Source of the DNA: Rhodoferax sp.
GTDB taxonomy: Bacteria > Pseudomonadota > Gammaproteobacteria > Burkholderiales > Burkholderiaceae_C
DNA: 5,046 nt
Direction of reading: 5' to 3'
Assembly (NCBI GenBank): GCA_023231075.1
Contig: JALNWC010000237.1
Span: 1-5,046, forward strand
The notes beneath the pieces were generated by a model, which was given only the letters and a program-made list of their open reading frames with translations, searched no databases and was not told the origin of the DNA. The translations under genes were made by a program, and so were the position numbers. Below are positions 1-5,046 of this stretch, piece after piece (position 1 is the stretch's first letter; each line of letters starts with the position of its first letter).

Positions 1-198
1 CTGGCCATCATGACGCTGCTGCTCTTGCACACGCTGGTCGGCCAGGCCCGCGCCAATCCCGCAGGCCCGTGGGCCGAAGGTGTGGCGGTGGCCGTCGTGC
101 TGGCCTTGCAGTGGTGGAAAAAACATCCGCTGCTGAGCATTCTGGCGGGTACGGCGCTGTATGTGCTGCTGCGCAACGCGGGCTTGACGGGTTACTAA
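1..198 (+). CDS. azlD: AzlD-family branched-chain amino acid export subunit, 3' end only
   Basis: The frame is open from the first base and ends at TAA 196-198, giving 65 C-terminal residues. The family is about 100-110 residues, so roughly 40 are missing to the left. What is seen: two hydrophobic stretches around a Trp-Trp-Lys-Lys turn and a final SILAGTALYVLL segment, the usual end of AzlD. In the known AzlCD pair, the small membrane protein AzlD works with the larger AzlC permease to export branched-chain amino acids or analogues across the inner membrane. An azlC gene would be expected just upstream of the window. The ATG at base 10 is internal and not the true start. No terminator hairpin is visible after the stop. 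The family call rests on the C-terminal third only. Confidence 0.72.
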   Translation: MAIMTLLLLHTLVGQARANPAGPWAEGVAVAVVLALQWWKKHPLLSILAGTALYVLLRNAGLTGY

Positions 199-222
199 AC
201 CGACAAATGGGCTGACCTGCGT

Positions 223-448
223 TCAATCCCCCAGCTTGCGGTATCGCGTCTGCCGACTGATACCCGGCCGTTTGGCTGATTGCGACATGTGGCCGGGCCA
301 GGCATGCTGGCTCAGGCGTTGCAGCAGTTCGGGTGCCAACCCCACACTGCGCCCGGGATTCAGATCAGCCAGCAAGCGCTGGGTCAAGACCTGAAAATCA
401 GTGCATTCACGCAGACGCGGCAAGATCAGGGTCAAGCCGTTGATGCAA
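223..448 (-). pseudogene. acoR: Remnant of an AcoR-type sigma-54-dependent activator
   Basis: Read on the minus strand, this frame gives the sequence INGLTLILPRLRECTDF, which matches the end of the AAA+ domain of AcoR-type enhancer-binding proteins (usual form: INGLTL-LP-LRERSDF). It continues through LAPELLQRLSQHAWPGH to the domain's WPGN motif. It then passes directly into MSQSAKRPGISRQTRYRKLG, which fits the C-terminal Fis-type helix-turn-helix (usual form: GNVSQAA-LGISRNTLYRKLG). The linker of some tens of residues between the two is gone, with the frame kept, and the shared Gly-Asn at both edges is a likely junction. The N-terminal sensor and the Walker A and B part of the AAA+ domain are absent. 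About 65 nt separate the homologous part from the palindrome at 495-511. An open frame reaches 519, but its first 25 residues look like non-coding DNA. The product could not hydrolyse ATP or activate sigma-54 polymerase. AcoR genes commonly sit divergent from an ALDH gene, as here. Confidence 0.75.
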
Positions 449-454
449 TTTCCT

Positions 455-477
455 GCGATATGAAGCGTCGTGCATAG
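455..477. promoter_or_regulatory. ModE-box-like inverted repeat, copy 1
   Basis: Half-sites TATGAA (459-464) and TGCATA (471-476) form an imperfect inverted repeat with a 6-nt spacer, preceded by CG at 456-457. The 23-bp block matches 20 of 23 bases of the block at 4214-4236, and all three differences lie in the spacer. The layout resembles the known proteobacterial ModE box (CGnTATATA, 6-nt gap, mirrored half). It lies just upstream of the homologous part of the regulator remnant and about 20 bp from the ALDH palindrome. Whether any protein still binds here is inference. Confidence 0.45.
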
Positions 478-494
478 AGCCGCGACGGACCAGT

Positions 495-511
495 TGTCAC
501 AAATTGAGACA
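495..511. promoter_or_regulatory. Palindromic upstream activator site of the ALDH promoter
   Basis: TGTCACAAATTGAGACA is a 17-bp palindrome of the form TGTC-n-CAA-w-TTG-n-GACA; only one symmetric pair and the centre fail to match. It overlaps a second inverted repeat, TGTCAC (495-500) with GTGACA (513-518). Its centre is about 105 bp upstream of the -24 element, the normal distance for an enhancer bound by a sigma-54 activator. The best candidate protein is the AcoR-type regulator whose remnant lies next to it. Binding is inferred, not shown. Confidence 0.55.
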
Positions 512-576
512 GGTGACACACTTCACCACGCCCAAGGGTCCGACGGGTGCCGCCAGATAAACAAAAAATCTTTATG

Positions 577-589
577 AATCAACAAGATG
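577..589 (+). promoter_or_regulatory. IHF-like bending site
   Basis: AATCAACAAGATG matches the IHF consensus WATCAANNNNTTR at all but one of its defined positions, and an A/T-rich stretch lies directly upstream (559-576), as at many strong IHF sites. It sits between the enhancer palindrome and the -24/-12 element, where IHF bends DNA at sigma-54 promoters. The same stretch also holds ATCAAC and GTTGAT arms (578-583 and 589-594) and the palindrome GTTGATCAAC (589-598), so another protein could be the real ligand. Confidence 0.42.
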
Positions 590-606
590 TTGATCAACAC
601 CATGCC

Positions 607-622
607 TGGCACGCGACTTGAT
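607..622 (+). promoter_or_regulatory. Sigma-54 (-24/-12) promoter of the ALDH gene, slightly degenerate
   Basis: TGGCACGCGACTTGAT fits the sigma-54 consensus TGGCACG-N4-TTGCW. The -24 half is perfect. The -12 half reads TTGA instead of TTGC, so one of the most conserved bases is changed. Predicted transcription start is near 633, giving a leader of about 46 nt before the ALDH ATG at 679. The enhancer palindrome, the IHF-like site and the AcoR-type remnant nearby support the call. The -12 change may be part of the decay of this locus or may only weaken the promoter. Confidence 0.6.
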
Positions 623-678
623 AGATCACACTGCCCGCAAGGGAAATTTATCAACCCAGCACACCCAGAGGATTCACG

Positions 679-1214
<536 letters not shown>

Positions 1215-1240
1215 TCGACAGGCTCACGCCACCCACGTCT

Positions 1241-1320
1241 CGGCGCAATAGCCGGATTGGGCGGTCACCGATTTCTGGTACCCCAGTATGAGGTGGCCGC
1301 CCGATCCGGCTGTTGCGCTG
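1241..1320 (+). repeat. Long inverted repeat forming a 29-bp hairpin
   Basis: Arm 1241-1269 pairs with arm 1292-1320 over 29 bp without bulges. Four positions are not Watson-Crick, and all four are G-U wobbles in a plus-strand transcript: 1242/1319, 1249/1312, 1258/1303 and 1265/1296. The 22-nt loop holds a second small stem, CTGG (1275-1278) with CCAG (1283-1286). No T-run follows the right arm, so it is not a standard intrinsic terminator. It lies in the leader between the broken ALDH gene and the DUF779 gene, whose start is 39 bp downstream. It could be an mRNA-stabilising or processing element, an attenuator, or a REP/MITE-like repeat. Its function is unknown. Confidence 0.8.
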
Positions 1321-1358
1321 CGCGCACCGACAAATTTCGCTTTCCCAAGGAGCCCAGC

Positions 1359-1724
1359 ATGGTTGAAAAAGTCATTGCCACACCGGCCGCGCTCGAACTC
1401 ATCGCCCATCTCAAAACCATCCACGGGCCAGAGCTGATGTTTCACCAGTCCGGTGGCTGCTGCGACAACAGCGCGGCCAACTGCTACCTGCCCGGCGAAA
1501 TCACCATGGGTGCGGGCGACGTGTACCTGGGCGAGGTTGGCGGCTGCCCGTTTTACATCGGCAAGGCGCAATACGCGTACTGGAAACACACCCAACCGAT
1601 CATCGACGTGATTGGCCACGGGGGCACCTTCTCGCTGGAAGGCCCCGAGGGCAAAGCGTTTCACACCCGGTCAAGGGTGTTTACCGAGGCTGAATTGGCC
1701 GAGTTGCAGGCGCAGGAGACCTGA
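1359..1724 (+). CDS. DUF779 family protein of the aldehyde dehydrogenase locus
   Basis: The product is 121 residues, the normal size for DUF779. ATG 1359 is chosen because a strong AAGGAG (1347-1352) precedes it by 6 nt; the frame is open further upstream to 1257, but that part runs through the hairpin. Family marks seen: SGGCCDNSAANCYL (residues 31-44, with Cys34, Cys35 and Cys42), GDVYLGEVGGCPFYI (53-67), YAYWKHT (72-78), IDVIGHGGTFSLE (82-94) and a C-terminal FHTRSRVFTEAE. No signal peptide or membrane segment is visible, so it should be cytoplasmic. The biochemical role of the family is not established. It is commonly found next to ExaC/AcoD-type ALDH genes, so a helper role there is plausible. 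Here the partner ALDH is destroyed while this gene appears intact, with all expected motifs. Its stop is only 8 bp from the stop of the convergent tupA. Confidence 0.88.
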   Translation: MVEKVIATPAALELIAHLKTIHGPELMFHQSGGCCDNSAANCYLPGEITMGAGDVYLGEVGGCPFYIGKAQYAYWKHTQPIIDVIGHGGTFSLEGPEGKAFHTRSRVFTEAELAELQAQET

Positions 1725-1732
1725 CTTATAAA

Positions 1733-2577
1733 TTACTTGGCTGCGTTCGGGAAAAACAGCTGCTCGCCGCCAATCTTGTAACTGGCAATCACCGCCTGGC
1801 CGGCACCGCCCGTCACCCAATCGATGAACTTCTGGCCCTCGTCCGCCTTGACATGCGGGTGTTTGGCCGGGTTGACCAGCATCACGCCGTATTGGTTGAA
1901 CAGGCGCTGGTCGCCTTCGACCAGCACTTTCAGCTCACCCCGGTTCTTGAAGTTGAGCCAGGTGCCGCGGTCGGTCAGCGCATAGGCGTTGGTGCTCGAA
2001 GCCATGTTCAGCGCCGGGCCCATGCCGCAGCCGCAGGCCTTGTAGCCGCTGCCCTGTTTGTCGGCCAGATCCGCCATTTTCCAGAAGCGCAACTCGGCGG
2101 CATGGGTGCCGCTCTTGTCGCCGCGCGAGATGAATTCGGCATTGGCCGCAGCAATCTTCTTCAGCGCTTCGACCACGTCCTTGCCCTTGACCTTGACCGG
2201 ATCAGCGGCCGGGCCGACCACCACGAAGTCGTTGTACATGACCTCGATGCGCTTGACGGCAAAGCCCTCGGCCACCACTTTTTCCTCGGCCACCTTGTCG
2301 TGCACAAACAGCACGTCGGCATCGCCGCGGCGGCCCATGTCGATGGCCTGGCCAGTGCCCAGCGCCACCACTTTCACGTCGATGCCGCTGGCTTTCCTGA
2401 ACTCGGGCAGCAGCACCGAAAACAAGCCCGACTGCTCGGTCGAGGTGGTGGACGCCACCACGATGGACTGTGCCTGCACAGCCAGCGACGCCCCCAGACA
2501 GGCGAGCGCAATGGCAGTGAGTTGCACCCACTTCAGGCCGGTGCGCGCTTGAAAAAGATTGAAAGATTTCACGGTTT

Positions 2578-2581
<4 letters not shown>
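1733..2581 (-). CDS. tupA: Tungstate ABC transporter, periplasmic substrate-binding protein
   Basis: The product is 282 residues. The N-terminus has a basic stretch, a hydrophobic core (about 19-35) and a signal peptidase I site after Val-Gln-Ala (37), so it is exported to the periplasm. The mature part begins with the TupA-type motif STTSTEQSGL (44-53), followed by GTGQA (75-79), GDADVLFVHD (86-95), YNDFVVVGP (116-124), SRGDKSGTH (152-160) and NAYALTDRGTW (198-208). These match the tungstate-specific TupA family better than molybdate ModA, which lacks the TTSTxxSGL start. It captures WO4 2- and delivers it to TupB. ATG 2581 follows AAGGAG (7-nt gap), and its ATGA overlaps the tupC stop by 4 bp, so translation is probably coupled. 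One oddity is the Cys-Gly-Cys (183-185) in the CGCGMG loop, where I would expect a form like AGQGMG. Confidence 0.92.
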
Positions 2582-3377
<796 letters not shown>

Positions 3378-3381
<4 letters not shown>

Positions 3382-4118
3382 ACCGACACCCCCAATGGCA
3401 GGCTGGGTTCAACGCCGTTTTCTTGGGATTCACGCCAACGCCGCACCAAAGCAATCAGCACATTGAGCAACAGCACCACGCCGAGCAAGATCAGCCCCAG
3501 GCCCAGGGCCAGCGGCAGGTCGCCCTTGCTGGTTTCGAGGGCGATGGCCGTCGTCATGACGCGGGTAAATCCGTCAATATTGCCGCCCACGATCATCACC
3601 GCACCCACTTCGGAGATGGCGCGGCCAAACGAGGCAATCAGCACGGTGAGCAAGGCATAACGTTCATCCCAGGCCAGCAGCAGGCTGCGCATCAGCGGCC
3701 GGGCACCCAGCGACTGCAGTTGTTCACCATGCAAATTCTGCGCATCTTCGACCGCCTGGCGCGTCAAGGCCGTGACCACGGGCAGCACCAGCACCGCCTG
3801 CGCCAGCACCATGGCCTTGAAACTGAACAACCAGCCCAAAAAACCCAGCGGCCCGCTGCGCGACAGCAGCAGGTAAATGACCAGCCCCACGACCACCGAG
3901 GGCACGGCCAGGAAGGTATTGAGCAGGGTCAGCACCGCGCCGCGCCCGGCAAAGCGCGCCACCCCGAGCCAGGCGCCCAGCACCAGCCCCACAGCGCAGG
4001 CCAGCGCGCAGGCGGTGGCGCTCACCGACAGCGAGCGGCCCACAATCGTGAGCAGTTCGGCGTCCAGCGTGGTGATGAGTTGCAGCGCAGTGGCCGCGCT
4101 TGCGGAAAAAGTGGTCAT
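3378..4118 (-). CDS. tupB: Tungstate ABC transporter, permease
   Basis: From ATG 4118 the product is 246 residues with about five hydrophobic membrane segments (near 29-52, 62-86, 101-118, 154-178 and 202-226). Between the third and fourth lies a cytoplasmic EAA-type loop, EQLQSLGARPLMRSLLLAW (132-150), which contacts the ATPase. The following SFGRAISEVGAVMIVGGNI (163-181) is typical of the TupB/WtpB/ModB permease group. A longer reading from ATG 4199 would add 27 residues. I prefer 4118 because the extra stretch is polar and Arg-rich, and because a candidate promoter -10 lies inside it. Neither start has a good ribosome site, so the start is uncertain. The gene is first in the operon, and its stop overlaps the tupC start by 4 bp. 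TupA next door makes tungstate the likely substrate. Confidence 0.88.
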
Positions 4119-4188
4119 GAATAGAAGGGTGACGGGACCGCTTGCAGCCACAAAAAGTGCCCGAGCCCTGTCCCTACTGGATTCGGCT

Positions 4189-4217
4189 ATCCTAGCCATC
4201 GATCAAAAACCTGGCGA
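4189..4217 (-). promoter_or_regulatory. Candidate sigma-70 promoter of tupBCA
   Basis: Read on the minus strand, TCGCCA (4217-4212) matches 4 of 6 bases of the -35 consensus and TAGGAT (4194-4189) matches 4 of 6 bases of the -10, with an ideal 17-nt spacer. Transcription would start near 4182, leaving a leader of about 64 nt to ATG 4118. The ModE-box-like repeat overlaps the -35 element, where a bound repressor would block RNA polymerase. The matches are modest, so this is a suggestion. Confidence 0.35.
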
Positions 4218-4238
4218 TATGAACCACCGTGCATAGGC
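4214..4238. promoter_or_regulatory. ModE-box-like operator, copy 2, in the tupB/regulator divergent region
   Basis: Half-sites TATGAA (4218-4223) and TGCATA (4230-4235) form an inverted repeat (5 of 6 bases) around a 6-nt spacer, with CG at 4215-4216 and an extra base before the left half. This is the layout of the known ModE box, although the half-sites are TATGAA-like rather than TATATA. It overlaps the candidate tupB -35 and also covers the GTG start of the regulator, so one bound dimer could repress both genes. A near copy is at 455-477. Confidence 0.55.
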
Positions 4239-5046
4239 TTCAACTCCACTACACCCTTTCCAGAGACAGCAGTCCGGCGCTGCTGCGCAACCCGCTGATC
4301 GACTTGCTGCAAGCCGTCAACAGCCAGGGCTCGATCTCGGGCGGCGCGCGCGCGCTGGGCTTGAGCTACCGCCATGTCTGGGGCGAACTCAAGCGCTGGG
4401 AAAACGAGCTGGGCAACGAGCTGGTCATCTGGGAAAAAGGCCAGCGCGCCCACCTGACCGAATTTGGCAACAAGCTGATGTGGGCCGAGCGCCAGGCGCA
4501 GGCGCGGCTGGCACCGCAAATTGAAGCCCTGCGCGCCGAGCTGGAACGCAGTTACGCGCTGGCCTTTGACAACAGCGTGCACGTCGTCACGCTCTACGCC
4601 AGCCATGACGACGCACTCTCACGCCTGCGCGAACACGCCCTGCAGGGGGACCGCCTGGCGCTGGGCCGGAACAGCGGCCGACTGCACCTCGACATCCGCT
4701 TCACCGGCAGTGTCGATGCCATTCGCGCCCTCAATGAGGGCCGCTGCGTGATGGCGGGTTTTCACACGCTGCTGGGGACAGGCAAAAAAACACTGACCGA
4801 GCACACCTACAAGCCTTTGCTGCAACCGGGCCAGCACAAGATCATCGGCTTTGCGCAGCGCACCCAGGGTTTGATGGTGGCCAAAGGCAATCCGCTGGGT
4901 CTGCGCTCGCTGCAAGACCTGGCCGACCAGCGCGCCCGCTTTGCTGCCCGTGGTTTGGGCAGCGGCACCCGCGTGGTGCTGGATGAACTGCTCATCCAAG
5001 CCGGGCTGGTGGCCAGTGACATCATCAGCGATGACCACACCGAGCC
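4229..5046 (+). CDS. ModE-type HTH regulator with PBP-like sensor domain, 3' end outside the window
   Basis: The frame is closed upstream by TGA 4220-4222 and is open from GTG 4229 to the end of the window (272 residues seen). No better start exists before the DNA-binding domain. Residues about 22-84 form a ModE/LysR-like winged helix: NPLIDLLQAVNSQGSIS, ARALGLSYRHVW as the recognition helix, and LTEFGNKL at the end of the wing. From about 115 a periplasmic-binding-protein-like domain follows (PF12727 type), with FTGSVDAIRALNEG (158-171), RTQGLMVAKGNP (211-222) and ARGLGSGTRVVLDELL (240-255). Such proteins usually bind a small molecule or oxyanion in this domain. Divergent placement next to tupBCA suggests that it senses tungstate or molybdate and controls the operon. 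The domain lacks ModE's usual C-terminal MOP domains. No clear ribosome site precedes the GTG, which lies inside the inverted repeat, so autoregulation is likely. Confidence 0.85.
   Translation, partial: MHRLQLHYTLSRDSSPALLRNPLIDLLQAVNSQGSISGGARALGLSYRHVWGELKRWENELGNELVIWEKGQRAHLTEFGNKLMWAERQAQARLAPQIEALRAELERSYALAFDNSVHVVTLYASHDDALSRLREHALQGDRLALGRNSGRLHLDIRFTGSVDAIRALNEGRCVMAGFHTLLGTGKKTLTEHTYKPLLQPGQHKIIGFAQRTQGLMVAKGNPLGLRSLQDLADQRARFAARGLGSGTRVVLDELLIQAGLVASDIISDDHTE

Noticed and set aside
263..297. Inverted repeat CCCGGCC / GGCCGGG (263-269, 291-297) as a terminator for azlD
   Set aside because: The stem has a 21-nt loop and no T-run, and lies inside the regulator remnant, where it encodes Pro-Gly codons on both arms.
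1257..1358. Upstream extension of the DUF779 gene to the first start at 1257
   Set aside because: It would run through the hairpin, has no ribosome site or family homology, and the strong AAGGAG points to ATG 1359.
4187..5038. Minus-strand frames opposite the ModE-type regulator (4187-4606 and 4619-5038)
   Set aside because: They lie antisense to a continuous 272-residue plus-strand frame with recognisable HTH and PBP-like motifs.

Overview
The window is GC-rich DNA that reads like a betaproteobacterium, most likely of the Comamonadaceae (Rhodoferax/Polaromonas/Acidovorax type). This is inferred from codon use, from the protein sequences and from the pairing of an AcoR-type regulator, an ExaC/AcoD-type aldehyde dehydrogenase (ALDH) and a DUF779 protein. 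There is no rRNA, tRNA, CRISPR array or insertion sequence.

Left part (1-1724). It opens with the 3' end of an azlD-like branched-chain amino acid exporter subunit. Then comes a locus in decay. A remnant of an AcoR-type sigma-54 activator lies on the minus strand (about 223-448). It lacks its N-terminal half and has an internal deletion that joins the end of the AAA+ domain to the Fis-type helix-turn-helix. Divergent from it is an ALDH gene (679-1214) that keeps about 150 N-terminal and 28 C-terminal residues but has lost the whole catalytic core. The control region between them still looks like a sigma-54 promoter: a 17-bp palindrome (495-511), an IHF-like site (577-589) and a -24/-12 element (607-622). 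Downstream, a long hairpin (1241-1320) precedes an intact DUF779 gene (1359-1724), which is the only survivor of the ALDH operon.

Right part (1733-5046). A tungstate uptake operon runs on the minus strand in the order tupB (permease), tupC (ATPase), tupA (periplasmic binding protein), with both gene junctions overlapping by 4 bp. It converges with the DUF779 gene, with only 8 bp between the stop codons. Divergent from tupB is a regulator with a ModE-type DNA-binding domain fused to a periplasmic-binding-protein-like sensor domain. It is cut off by the window end. In the divergent region lies a ModE-box-like inverted repeat (4215-4238). A near copy sits 3.7 kb away beside the ALDH/AcoR remnants (456-477). 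The two copies match in both half-sites and differ only in the spacer.

Working model: the ModE-type protein senses oxyanion and controls tupBCA and probably itself. The second box suggests the now-decayed aldehyde locus, or something deleted from it, once belonged to the same Mo/W regulon. Replacement of the NAD-dependent ALDH by a tungsten-dependent aldehyde oxidoreductase elsewhere would fit, but nothing in this window shows it.
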